Shown here: positions 42,587-51,775 of the stretch, one piece after another | How positions within the stretch are numbered: position 1 is the stretch's first letter | How the letters are laid out: every line of letters begins with the position of its first letter | Source of the DNA: UBA4802 sp964509195 | Lineage (GTDB): Bacteria > Spirochaetota > UBA4802 > UB4802 | Length of the DNA stretch: 64,000 nucleotides | Reading direction: 5' to 3' | NCBI GenBank assembly: GCA_964509195.1 | Contig: CAZDWJ010000007.1 | Coordinates: forward strand, 62,001-126,000 | The notes under the pieces: model-generated | What the model was told of the DNA's origin: nothing | The model's database searches: none | The model's input: the letters and a program-made list of their open reading frames with translations, nothing else | Translations under genes and position numbers: made by a program

Positions 42587-44479
42587 ATGAGTTTGTATCA
42601 AAAAGTTTATGATGAATCTATTAATAATCCGGAAAAATTCTGGAGTGATGCTGCAAAAGCAATTCACTGGTATAAACCATATACCAAAGTTCTTGATGAT
42701 TCTAAAAAACCATTTTACCGATGGTTTGTAGGTGGGCGACTTAACACCTGCTATAATGCGTTGGACCGTCACGTGGAAAGTGGAAGGGCAAATCAGGTTG
42801 CTTTAATCTATGACAGCCCTGTTACAGATACTATCGAAAAATTTACGTATAAAGAAATGCTGGACAAAGTTTCAGTATTTGCCGGTACACTCCAAAAATA
42901 CGGAATTAAAAAAGGCGATAGAGTGATTATCTATATGCCTATGATACCTGAAGCTCCAATTGCAATGCTAGCGTGTGCCCGTATTGGCGCAATACACTCT
43001 GTTGTGTTTGGAGGGTTTGCCCCCAATGAGTTAGCTATACGTATTGACGATGCCAAGCCAAAGCTCATTGTATCAGCGTCATGTGGCATTGAAGGGAAAA
43101 AAGTGATAGAGTACAAACCTTTGCTTGATAAAGCCATTGAGATAGCTAACCATAAGCCCGAACATTGCATCATTTTTCAAAGACCTCAAGTAAAAGCTTC
43201 CCTTATTGCTGGAAGAGATATAGATTGGAATGATGCTATAAGCGGTGTGAAACCTGCCGAATGTGTACCAGTTGAAGCGACTGATCCATTATACATCCTT
43301 TATACTTCGGGCACAACCGGAATTCCTAAAGGAGTGGTACGCGATAATGGCGGACACGCTGTGGCCTTGCACTGGAGTATGAAAAACATTTATGGCATTC
43401 AACCAGGTGATGTGTGGTGGGCTGCTTCGGATGTTGGTTGGGTGGTGGGCCATTCATATATTGTGTATGGACCACTTATTTATGGTGCCACAACAATATT
43501 GTATGAAGGAAAACCGGTTGGTACTCCTGATGCTGGTGCTTTCTGGCGAGTTATTTCACAGCATAAAGCCAAGGCGTTATTCACCGCTCCAACTGCTTTC
43601 AGGGCAATCAAGAAAGAAGATTCCAATGGTGAATTTTTTAAAAAATATGATTTATCACAGTTTAAATATTTATTCTTAGCAGGTGAACGGCTTGACCCTG
43701 ATACGTATTACTGGGCTTCAAATCTACTACAGAAACCAGTGATAGACCACTGGTGGCAGACTGAAACTGGATGGCCAGTTGCTGCAAATTGTGTTGGCAT
43801 TGAATTATTGCCCATTAAAGCAGGTTCTCCAACAAAACCTGTTCCAGGTTATCAGGTACATATTATTAATGATGAAGGAAAGCAGCTTCCCAATGGTACT
43901 GAAGGTATCGTGGTTATAAAGCTTCCTCTCCCACCGGGTACATTACCAACACTGTGGCAGAATGATGAGAAATTCAGAGAATCATACCTGGACATCTATG
44001 ATGGGTATTACTTTACCGGTGATGGTGGCTACTATGATGAGGATGGTTACCTGTATATAATGGGTCGAATTGACGACGTCATCAACGTTGCAGGTCACAG
44101 GCTTTCAACCGGTGCTATGGAAGAAGTTATTGCAAAACATCCTGATGTTGCAGAATGTGCTGTCATTGGCGTAGAAGACAGTTTTAAAGGACAATTGCCA
44201 GTTGGATTTGTTGTATTGAAAGAAGGTACTTTAAAAAATCATGACCAGATCCAGAATGAACTTGCACAAATGGTAAGAGATCAGATAGGCGCTGTAGCAT
44301 GCTACAAAACAACCTTAATTGTCCAGCGTCTGCCAAAAACACGTTCAGGAAAAATTTTACGGGGTACCATGCGTAAAATTGCTGATAAAAAACCATATTC
44401 AGTACCTTCAACTATTGATGATCCGGCTATATTAGATGAAATAAAAGATGCACTTTCAAAAATTACAGTGAGCGCGTAG
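42587..44479 (+). CDS. prpE: Propionyl-CoA synthetase (propionate--CoA ligase)
   Basis: 630 residues of the ANL adenylate-forming superfamily. The AMP-binding motif YTSGTTGIPKGVVRD (about 243-257) is followed by NGGHAVALHWSMKNIYGIQ and WWAASDVGWVVGHSYIVYGPL, strings typical of PrpE/ACSS3 rather than of acetyl-CoA synthetase. The C-terminal domain has YLYIMGRIDDVINVAGHRLSTG (about 492-513), and the acetylatable Lys lies in KTRSGKILRGTMRK near the end. It activates propionate (or other short acids) with ATP and CoA. SD-like GGAAG precedes the ATG. It faces a CoA-transferase gene across a shared terminator. Confidence 0.9.
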   Translation: MSLYQKVYDESINNPEKFWSDAAKAIHWYKPYTKVLDDSKKPFYRWFVGGRLNTCYNALDRHVESGRANQVALIYDSPVTDTIEKFTYKEMLDKVSVFAGTLQKYGIKKGDRVIIYMPMIPEAPIAMLACARIGAIHSVVFGGFAPNELAIRIDDAKPKLIVSASCGIEGKKVIEYKPLLDKAIEIANHKPEHCIIFQRPQVKASLIAGRDIDWNDAISGVKPAECVPVEATDPLYILYTSGTTGIPKGVVRDNGGHAVALHWSMKNIYGIQPGDVWWAASDVGWVVGHSYIVYGPLIYGATTILYEGKPVGTPDAGAFWRVISQHKAKALFTAPTAFRAIKKEDSNGEFFKKYDLSQFKYLFLAGERLDPDTYYWASNLLQKPVIDHWWQTETGWPVAANCVGIELLPIKAGSPTKPVPGYQVHIINDEGKQLPNGTEGIVVIKLPLPPGTLPTLWQNDEKFRESYLDIYDGYYFTGDGGYYDEDGYLYIMGRIDDVINVAGHRLSTGAMEEVIAKHPDVAECAVIGVEDSFKGQLPVGFVVLKEGTLKNHDQIQNELAQMVRDQIGAVACYKTTLIVQRLPKTRSGKILRGTMRKIADKKPYSVPSTIDDPAILDEIKDALSKITVSA

Positions 44480-44486
44480 AAGTTAT

Positions 44487-44519
44487 AAAAAAAAGCCGGC
44501 TGAACACCGGCTTTTTTTT
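44487..44519. terminator. Bidirectional rho-independent terminator
   Basis: A GCCGG/CCGGC stem with loop CTGAACA is flanked by eight A on the left and eight T on the right. The flanking runs extend the stem and give a U tract to transcripts from either side, ending both prpE (plus) and the convergent CoA-transferase gene (minus). Confidence 0.9.
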
Positions 44520-45864
44520 ATTCTATTTTATTTGTATGTGTCCATATATTCATTTCTTCAGCTTTTTTAATCAATTCATCCCTAAAATTTGGATGAGCAA
44601 TGCTAATTAATGCCTCTGCCCTTTCCCACGTTGATTTTCCCTTTAGCTGGACTGCACCATATTCCGTCACAACATACTGCACAATTGAGCGTGGGACAGT
44701 TACAATTGAACCTGCTGGCAATGTTGGAACAATCCTTGAAACCAGATTTCCATTTTTATCATGATATGTAGATGATAAACAGATAAACCCTTTACCACCA
44801 TGTGAACCAAATGCCCCAAATATAAAATCAAGCTGTCCACCAGTACCAGATTTGTGAGCTATCCCAGCTGATTCAGAACACACCTGGCTGAATAAATCCA
44901 CTGCAATTGCATTGTTAACTGCAACGACTTTATCGTTGAGTGCTATTATCCTTGGGTCATTGATATAATTAACAGGGTACGACGCACAGGTTGGATTATG
45001 GTGCAGAAAATCATATAATTTATTGGTACCCATTGCAAATGTATAGCTCATTTTATATTTATCAATATTTTTCTTAGCACCAGTTACTCTCCCTGCGTGA
45101 TACAAATCTACATATGAATCTACAAGCATTTCTGTATGCACGCCCAGATCTTTCAGATCACTTTCGGCAATCATTTTTCCCACAACATTTGGCAAACCGC
45201 CAATGCCTAGCTGTAGGCAAGAACCGTCTTCAATCTGATCAAGTAAATGTTTTGCAATCTGCTTATCAATTTCAGTAGGCTCAAGAGCGGGTATCTGAGG
45301 CAATGGTAGATTGTTTCCTTCAACGATATGGTCAACACGGGATATGTGAATTGATTCCTGATTGCCACCAAGACAGTATGGTACATTTTTATTAACTTCC
45401 ACTACTATCTTTTTAGCTTTTGTTACCACGGCAGATGTAACAGAATTGGCCAGTCCATAATTAAAATAACCCCGGGGATCCATCGGTCCTACCGTTAAAA
45501 ATGCTATATCAAAATCAAGATACTTCCTGATCACACGAGGTCCCTGATGATACGTGATTGGGATATAATTACAAAGATGTTGATCATACAATCTTCGGGA
45601 GATAGTCCCAAAATGAAAGTCGTTGAGAATAAAATGTTTGCGCTGTGGATCAACTTCAACTATTTTTGGCACACGCATGTAGCACACGCTGCGGACATCT
45701 ACATTACGCAACTCCTCCACACGTTTAGATAGCGCTTCGTCAATTGCTTCAGGAAACAGTACGAATTCACCATAAAACACCCTATCACCTGATTTCACCA
45801 TTGCTGCTGCTTGCTCTGCAGTAATTTTCCTTTTTTCATATTCCCATTTTTCAATATCACCCAT
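44518..45864 (-). CDS. Acetyl-CoA hydrolase/transferase-family CoA-transferase
   Basis: 448 residues of class I CoA-transferase type. LQLGIGGLPNVVGKMI (about 211-226) and DLGVHTEMLVDS (about 233-244) hold the catalytic Glu that forms the CoA-thioester. KSGTGGQLDFIFGAFGSHGGKGFICLSS (about 342-369) is the family motif of 4-hydroxybutyrate, butyrate and propionate CoA-transferases. It swaps CoA between acetyl-CoA and another short acid, conserving the thioester. SD AAAGGAGAA supports the start. Its convergent neighbour is propionyl-CoA synthetase, so propionate or butyrate metabolism is likely. The gap 45865-46147 shows nothing except AT-rich sequence. Confidence 0.85.
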   Translation of the reverse strand: MGDIEKWEYEKRKITAEQAAAMVKSGDRVFYGEFVLFPEAIDEALSKRVEELRNVDVRSVCYMRVPKIVEVDPQRKHFILNDFHFGTISRRLYDQHLCNYIPITYHQGPRVIRKYLDFDIAFLTVGPMDPRGYFNYGLANSVTSAVVTKAKKIVVEVNKNVPYCLGGNQESIHISRVDHIVEGNNLPLPQIPALEPTEIDKQIAKHLLDQIEDGSCLQLGIGGLPNVVGKMIAESDLKDLGVHTEMLVDSYVDLYHAGRVTGAKKNIDKYKMSYTFAMGTNKLYDFLHHNPTCASYPVNYINDPRIIALNDKVVAVNNAIAVDLFSQVCSESAGIAHKSGTGGQLDFIFGAFGSHGGKGFICLSSTYHDKNGNLVSRIVPTLPAGSIVTVPRSIVQYVVTEYGAVQLKGKSTWERAEALISIAHPNFRDELIKKAEEMNIWTHTNKIE

Positions 45865-46147
45865 TGCTTTTCTCCTTTCTTCCGAAGAGCTTACAAGTTC
45901 TTGTGTTCACATATGGTAATTGACTTCATAAACTTTAGTTGAAAATATATTGTCATTATTAAATCAACAAATCGTGTATTATATTGACAATTCGAATACA
46001 ACATCTCAAATTTATATTGAATATAGCATATACAAATTTATATTTCTAATTTTTATAAATATCTTTATAAATATTATCAATTAATTGAATATGTGATACC
46101 AACTGGTAGGTTTTGAGTTCGTGAGACTGACATGTAATGTGGATGTT

Positions 46148-46508
46148 AAAACATATGGGTATCCTATCAGGATGCCCCACACAATTTATTTTTTTAAATC
46201 CTGAAGTGTCTTAAATACCCTCTTTGCTCTCCATTCATCTAATGTAAAACCATATGGGGTATCCTNNNNNNNNNNNNNNNNNNNNNNNNNNNNNNNNNNN
46301 NNNNNNNNNNNNNNNNNNNNNNNNNNNNNNNNNNNNNNNNNNNNNNNNNNNNNNNNNNNNNNNNNTTAAATACCCTCTTTGCTCTCCATTCATCTAATGT
46401 AAAACCATATGGGGTATCCTATCAGGATACCTCACACAATTTATTTTTTCAAATCCTGAAGTGTTTTAAATACCCTCTTTGCTCTCCACTCATCTAATGT
46501 AAAGACGT
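46148..46508 (-). repeat. Tandem ~100-base repeats copied from the 3' end of the DUF4340 gene, with a 100-base gap
   Basis: At least three copies of a unit of about 100 bases are visible. Anchor sequence TTAAATACCCTCTTTGCTCT starts at 46211 and 46366, and again with one change at 46466 inside the DUF4340 gene. The downstream copies still encode the gene's last residues (FTLDEWRAKRVFK) in frame with a stop, preceded by in-frame stops. Each unit holds a GGTATCC/GGATACC hairpin. N fills 46266-46365, right within the array, so the copy number is not resolved. Confidence 0.8.
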
Positions 46509-47421
46509 ACTGGCTTTTTGAACTGGTACACACATACCTGTTGTTTTCAAATGCTTTATGTACAATAAGATTAATCTCTTCAGTCTTTTGAACGTCATCA
46601 TCTTTTTTTACTGTAACTGCAACTGAAGCAATCCTGCCAGTTAATGTTTTTGCATCAATCTGTGGGAATGAATACGCTTTTAGAGGATCAAACGTATACA
46701 GAATTTCTTTAACTTTATCATTATCAAGTTTCACTTGTGGGTATTCTTTACATATCCACTGTTCCTCTTTTTCAATTTCTTCATTTGGTTTTACTTGTTT
46801 ATCCTTTTGAGCATCCTTACCTGATTCTTCTTTTTTCTTTTCCACTATTGTTTTTTGCAATGTGAGCGTTGCATTTTTATACCATAGTTTCACCAACTCA
46901 ATCTTTGCAACATCAAGTTGCACAATATCCTTGTTTCGCAAATCATCCACTGTTTTGCTAAAATATGAATCCAACGTATCTTCGGCTAAGTAAACTTTTG
47001 GATCATCTTCAAAACGAATATATGTGTGGCGATAGGTACTCCCCTTTTTGCCGATATACACATCCCGTACAATAGTACCATTGCATTTTGCCTGCACCCG
47101 AATTGCATGATTACTGTCAAGCTCAAAGCGTTCATAATGTGGCTTTTCGCTCACCACATCAGTTACCCGGAGGTCTTTAATCTTATTTTCCATATTAGCA
47201 ATGACATTCTTGTCGCCTTCAAATTCATTTACTTTCCAGCTATCGCCATCTTTTTTAATGATGATAACACTATCACCTTTTTTAAGTACAAGCTCTGTTA
47301 TGGGGTCTTTTATATCAGGAAGTTTGATAATTGTTCTTGTCATCAATCTATTAATGAAAAGATATCCTGCCAGTATAACAATCACCACAATACTGATAAT
47401 GACATTTTTCTTCATCTGCAT
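46441..47421 (-). CDS. DUF4340 protein of the Gld-type ABC system
   Basis: 326 residues. A single N-terminal membrane helix (about 4-24, NVIISIVVIVILAGYLFINR) leads to a periplasmic region with the DUF4340 repeats: IIKKDGDSWKVNEFEGDKNVIANMENKI is a typical opening, and a second similar half follows after a very charged Lys/Glu linker (about 190-220). Such proteins accompany GldG-like proteins, as here (21 bases downstream of the GldG-like gene). SD AGAGGTG precedes the ATG. Its 3' end has been duplicated in tandem downstream. Confidence 0.8.
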   Translation of the reverse strand: MQMKKNVIISIVVIVILAGYLFINRLMTRTIIKLPDIKDPITELVLKKGDSVIIIKKDGDSWKVNEFEGDKNVIANMENKIKDLRVTDVVSEKPHYERFELDSNHAIRVQAKCNGTIVRDVYIGKKGSTYRHTYIRFEDDPKVYLAEDTLDSYFSKTVDDLRNKDIVQLDVAKIELVKLWYKNATLTLQKTIVEKKKEESGKDAQKDKQVKPNEEIEKEEQWICKEYPQVKLDNDKVKEILYTFDPLKAYSFPQIDAKTLTGRIASVAVTVKKDDDVQKTEEINLIVHKAFENNRYVCTSSKSQYVFTLDEWRAKRVFKTLQDLKK

Positions 47422-47442
47422 AGTAACACCTCTTCTGAATTA

Positions 47443-49590
47443 TTACACCATGCTGTAAAATTGTTCTTCAATGCGTTTTCTGCGAATTTTTCTGCGCCAC
47501 ATATACAGCACACCAGCCAGAATTACTAAAAGAGGCAATCCTGCAATATTAACACCTTTAATAACACTTTTAGCTGTGTCAGATGTTTCTTTAATTGGAT
47601 TGAACGATAGACCCTTGCTTCGCATCTGTGGTATAGTATAGTTACCCTGCATGAAATCAATCACATTATGCATAAAAACCGCATTGGGTGATTTGCCTTC
47701 TTCATCGATAATATTGCGGCCTGTTATCTCCGAGGTTCCTGCAACAAAAAGCTTAACCGGCTTGATACTCTGCTTCACAACTTCCTGCTGAACAAACTCT
47801 TTTGTCTTTGCTTTTTCCTTTGTATCTATAACAGGCTGTTTATCTGCAAAATAGCTTTTAATGTTCCCCTGCACAAGTACAGCTAAATTGTACTGCTTGA
47901 GCGCAGAATCCTGTGGAGGGTTGGCACCCCATGGCATAAAACTAATATTGCCCTGTTGCAGCCAACTGTAGGGTGAGGATTTGACAATATATTTTACTGA
48001 AGCTTTATTTTCTTTTAGCAATGCTTCATTAACCAAAATTGAAGAAGCTTTTAAAAATACTATCTTTTTTAAATATTTTGTTATCTCACTGTCCTTTGAC
48101 AGTCCATCTTCAGAAATCATAGGTGCAAAGTATATTGTCAGTTCACCAATACCTCGCTGCTGTGCTATAAAGCACTGTTTGTCCATAACAATATCGCGGC
48201 CAACTGTTACACCATAATGAGCAAGCATACCTTCTATGCCAGTAAATACTGGGAGAGCCTGAGGTGGTCGCTGAAACATCTGCATCCCCTGCATCTGCTG
48301 CTCCACATATGAATCAAGCAATACAACAGCACTGCCCCCGCGCATTAAGAACTGGTCAATCTTAAACAATTCATAGTCACTGTACATTGAACGCGGCCCA
48401 TTAATTATTATGGTTGCTATATCACCTGGTATTTCATCTTTTGTGATATCAATAGTAACCAGATCATACATGTCGCCAATCATTTTCCTGAATTGCGCAG
48501 CGCCATTCTGTTCATCATTAATGTCGCGCTCCCCATGGCCAATAATATATCCAACTTTTGGATTAATACTGATAAGATTATCGATAGCAGCATTAAGCAT
48601 ATCTTCTAAGCGCGCCAGGTCTCCAATGGCATATTGTCCAAAGATAGACCGTGTGAGGATCTGCACCGTTTCAAATTTATTAGCATATTCCACCACAATA
48701 CCAACCATCCCTTCACCCGGATCAACTGCCCTCCCTTCCATTGTAGTAAAGCGTGGCCACTTAAGCATTGGCAATCCATACATCTGAGCCAGCGTAATAG
48801 CCTGTGGATTTTGCACGGGGTCAATATAGCGGTACTGGATTTTGTTGTAATTACGGACATTACATTTTTGAACTTCAGCATATACACGTTCGTTCAGATT
48901 CTGCATACCTGGAATCGGTAAGTTGCTGCTTGCATATAATGTAACAGTAATAGGTTGTTGTAGTTTTAACAATGAATCAATCTTGCCATTCATCTTTTTT
49001 ATCAACGTTGTGATACGGTATTCCAATCCTTCGGGCTCAGTAATTGAATCAATCTTCTCTATTAAATCACCATGAATTATAGCAAGCCCCATGAATGCAT
49101 TTCTAAACTTTACCTGGTCATTGCGTATCTCCCGTATTTGTACTGGATATATGCCAAAGTCAGAGGCAGCATCCTTCTGTTTTTCCACATCAACAAACTC
49201 ATAGCTAAAATACCTGTTTGCTGCATTATCATACTCCACCATTAGGTCCTGTAGGTAACGGTACACAGCATTATACGGAGCAGGAAGGTCCTTATTAAAG
49301 AATATTTTTATGGTAAGAGGCTCCTCCAGTGAGGATACTACCTCTTTACTAACAGGCGATAGCGAATAGACACTATTTTTTGTCAGATCTAATCTAAAAT
49401 ACAACGTAAGTCCAACTAAATTTACCAAGACAATAATGACACCATACAATACAAAGTGAGAATAGCTTTTACGTGTCTTTTCATCTCCAGGTTTAGTATT
49501 CTCTTTTATTTTTTGTAATGCCTGTGTATAAATAGTTGTAGCCTTATCTATGAGGTTATTAACAATATCCTTAATTTTTCCTTTATCCAT
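47443..49590 (-). CDS. GldG-like ABC-system auxiliary protein
   Basis: 715 residues. A membrane helix at about 43-64 (SHFVLYGVIIVLVNLVGLTLYF) is followed by a large periplasmic part starting DLTKNSVYSLSPVSKEVVSSLEEPLTIKIFFNKDLP, the signature of the GldG/ABC_transp_aux family. The C-terminal end has another helix (about 680-700) and a basic tail. KVGYIIGHGERDINDEQNGAAQF near 340 is also typical of the family. It probably works with the ATPase and permease upstream to act on an unknown envelope substrate. In gliding Bacteroidetes the GldAFG complex supports motility; many non-gliding bacteria have it too. SD GGAGGTG lies in the end of the permease gene. Confidence 0.85.
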   Translation of the reverse strand: MDKGKIKDIVNNLIDKATTIYTQALQKIKENTKPGDEKTRKSYSHFVLYGVIIVLVNLVGLTLYFRLDLTKNSVYSLSPVSKEVVSSLEEPLTIKIFFNKDLPAPYNAVYRYLQDLMVEYDNAANRYFSYEFVDVEKQKDAASDFGIYPVQIREIRNDQVKFRNAFMGLAIIHGDLIEKIDSITEPEGLEYRITTLIKKMNGKIDSLLKLQQPITVTLYASSNLPIPGMQNLNERVYAEVQKCNVRNYNKIQYRYIDPVQNPQAITLAQMYGLPMLKWPRFTTMEGRAVDPGEGMVGIVVEYANKFETVQILTRSIFGQYAIGDLARLEDMLNAAIDNLISINPKVGYIIGHGERDINDEQNGAAQFRKMIGDMYDLVTIDITKDEIPGDIATIIINGPRSMYSDYELFKIDQFLMRGGSAVVLLDSYVEQQMQGMQMFQRPPQALPVFTGIEGMLAHYGVTVGRDIVMDKQCFIAQQRGIGELTIYFAPMISEDGLSKDSEITKYLKKIVFLKASSILVNEALLKENKASVKYIVKSSPYSWLQQGNISFMPWGANPPQDSALKQYNLAVLVQGNIKSYFADKQPVIDTKEKAKTKEFVQQEVVKQSIKPVKLFVAGTSEITGRNIIDEEGKSPNAVFMHNVIDFMQGNYTIPQMRSKGLSFNPIKETSDTAKSVIKGVNIAGLPLLVILAGVLYMWRRKIRRKRIEEQFYSMV

Positions 49591-49592
49591 AA

Positions 49593-50318
49593 CTATCTTT
49601 TCACCTCCAGTTGATAGATGCTTGCCATTGAACTGATTGATATTACGGAAGCAAAATATATTATATTGCGGGAATCTACCACACCACGTGCAATATTCTG
49701 AAAATGGTAGTCAGCACTTATATATTCAAATAGCGAAACCAACGTAGGGGAAATAAAGTAAAGGAACTTAGTTATAAGCGACAGTACTATGCAAATTGCA
49801 AAGCCTATGATAAAAGCAACAATCTGATTTTTAGTCATGGATGATGCAAAAACACCAATTGATGCATAGGCAGCTGCAAGAAGCACTGCACCAATATAGC
49901 CACCAACAACAGGTCCAATATCAAGAGAACCCACAAATCCAACTGATACCGCATACAGAAGTGTTGGCGATATCATAATTGCTGCAAACAACGTTGCTGC
50001 CAATATCTTGCCAGTAACCACCTGAACGGTTGAAAGCGGTAATGTCATCAGCATCTCAAAGGAACCGGTATTGCGCTCTTCGGCAAAAAGCCGCATGGTA
50101 ATAGCCGGTATCACAAAGGCAAACAGAAGTGGCAACAGTTCAAAATAAGCTCTAAGTTCAGCCTGACCATATAAAAAGAATGTTGAGAAGAATAAAAATC
50201 CCGCTATTACTAAAAACACAGAAATGACTATATATCCTATTGGCGTAGAAAAGTAACCCACCAACTCCTTTTTAGCAATGAGCTTTGCGCCTTTCATTAT
50301 CTCTTTAAATTGTTCCAT
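49593..50318 (-). CDS. ABC transporter permease (GldF-like)
   Basis: 241 residues with about six membrane helices. EERNTGSFEMLMTLPLSTVQVVTGKILAATLF (about 80-111) is the coupling motif of ABC-2 type permeases. The arrangement with the ATPase upstream and the GldG-like gene two bases downstream identifies it as the membrane part of a GldAFG-type complex. SD AAGGAGGA lies inside the end of the ATPase gene, so translation is coupled. Confidence 0.87.
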   Translation of the reverse strand: MEQFKEIMKGAKLIAKKELVGYFSTPIGYIVISVFLVIAGFLFFSTFFLYGQAELRAYFELLPLLFAFVIPAITMRLFAEERNTGSFEMLMTLPLSTVQVVTGKILAATLFAAIMISPTLLYAVSVGFVGSLDIGPVVGGYIGAVLLAAAYASIGVFASSMTKNQIVAFIIGFAICIVLSLITKFLYFISPTLVSLFEYISADYHFQNIARGVVDSRNIIYFASVISISSMASIYQLEVKR

Positions 50319-50328
50319 TTTATCCTCC

Positions 50329-51255
50329 TTACGACCCTATGGTTAATTCGCGGAATACATGTTCTAAGCTTCTGTATTCTCTAGTCATCTCATACATTGT
50401 CCACCCATTGTCTTTGACACAATTAAATACAGCTGGGCGTATATCTACATCGGCTCCGGTTAAAATCTGAATATGGCACAACTCCCCTTCATCACGTATA
50501 TGTGTAACATTTTTAACACCCTGCAGATTCTTTAACACATTCCTGATAGTTTCAAATGAAGTACCGCTCACAGCACAGTTAATACGAATATCCTTACCCC
50601 GAGCACTTTTAAGCTCACTCGTTGCATCATCAGCTACTATCGTACCCTTATCTATTATTATTACCCTATTGCAGGTAGCTTCAACCTCTTGCAATATATG
50701 TGTTGACAGTATCACTGTTTTTTCTTTACCCAGCTCTTTAATAAGATCGCGAATTTCAACAATCTGATTTGGATCAAGGCCGTTAGTTGGTTCATCTAAG
50801 ATAAGAATTTCAGGATCATGCAGGATAGCCTGTGCCAACCCCACACGCTGTTTATACCCTTTTGAAAGCTCATTAATGTTTTTATGCATCACTTCAGTTA
50901 TGCCACACTGAATGGCAACATCTTTAATTTTTTCTTTATCATGCACCTCCCTTATATCGGCCATAAACTGTAAAAAGTCACATACCATCATATCAGGATA
51001 CAGGGGTGCCGATTCGGGCAGATAGCCTATGCGCTTTTTTATTTCTATTGGATTCTCATTAACAAGAAACTCATCCACACTTACCAAACCGCTTGTTGGC
51101 TGCAGGTATCCTGTCAGTATACGCAACGTGGTGGTCTTGCCTGCACCATTTGGACCAAGCAAACCGGTAATTTCGCCTTTCCTGATCGTGAATGAAATAC
51201 CATCAACAGCTTTTACTTCACCATAATGCTTTACCAGATTTTGAACGCTTATCAT
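50329..51255 (-). CDS. ABC transporter ATP-binding protein (GldA-like)
   Basis: 308 residues. Walker A GLLGPNGAGKTTTLR (about 32-46), the ABC signature LSKGYKQRVGLAQA (about 134-147), Walker B EILILDEPTNGLDP (about 153-166) and the H-loop in LSTHILQEVE (about 187-196) are all intact. The C-terminal 80 residues follow the extension common in ABC-2 exporters. It energises the permease and the GldG-like protein encoded next. A strong SD GGAGGA precedes the ATG. It is the first gene of the four-gene unit ending in DUF4340. Confidence 0.9.
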   Translation of the reverse strand: MISVQNLVKHYGEVKAVDGISFTIRKGEITGLLGPNGAGKTTTLRILTGYLQPTSGLVSVDEFLVNENPIEIKKRIGYLPESAPLYPDMMVCDFLQFMADIREVHDKEKIKDVAIQCGITEVMHKNINELSKGYKQRVGLAQAILHDPEILILDEPTNGLDPNQIVEIRDLIKELGKEKTVILSTHILQEVEATCNRVIIIDKGTIVADDATSELKSARGKDIRINCAVSGTSFETIRNVLKNLQGVKNVTHIRDEGELCHIQILTGADVDIRPAVFNCVKDNGWTMYEMTREYRSLEHVFRELTIGS

Positions 51256-51407
51256 GTACGGCTGTCCTCCGTAAAAAATAAATTATTGTAATCACAACTA
51301 ATGGTTATGTATTATTGTCTACATATAATTACATCGAGTGATTTATATTGAGGCACCATGTATTGTACACTTACATTAAGAAAAACAAACTATAAAAATG
51401 TTACACA

Positions 51408-51770
51408 TTATTTCTGTACTCTGCCATAATCATCTTCAATACGCTCTATGTCATCTTCACCAAAGTATTCACCCAACTGAACCTCAATGTATACAAGGTT
51501 CTTATTCCCTGTGTTTTCTGCTCTGTGTAATACATTAACATCAATATCAATACTTACACCCTGGTGCACCTTGATTTCATTCATATCAAGAGTGACAATA
51601 CCTTCTCCAGATACAAAAAACCAGTGTTCTTTTCGCTTTTTATGCCGCTGCAGGCTTAATCGTTTTTTTGGATATACTGTTATACGTTTAACCTTGTGTG
51701 TTTCTGTATCCGATAGTACCTCGTAAAAACCCCATGGCCTGTGTTCCGAAAGTATTGCCCTATCGTCCAT
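51408..51770 (-). CDS. Cupin-type mannose-6-phosphate isomerase domain protein
   Basis: 120 residues of a single cupin domain. EHRPWGFYEVLSD at the start and LSLQRHKKRKEHWFFVSGEGIVTLD (metal-binding His residues) are the signature of type II phosphomannose isomerases, normally the C-terminal domain of a bifunctional ManC-type protein; here it stands alone. It probably interconverts mannose 6-phosphate and fructose 6-phosphate or a related sugar phosphate. The serC stop overlaps a possible GTG start at 51779; the ATG at 51770 with GGGTGA upstream is preferred. It is coupled to serC. Confidence 0.82.
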   Translation of the reverse strand: MDDRAILSEHRPWGFYEVLSDTETHKVKRITVYPKKRLSLQRHKKRKEHWFFVSGEGIVTLDMNEIKVHQGVSIDIDVNVLHRAENTGNKNLVYIEVQLGEYFGEDDIERIEDDYGRVQK

Positions 51771-51775
51771 AGCAG

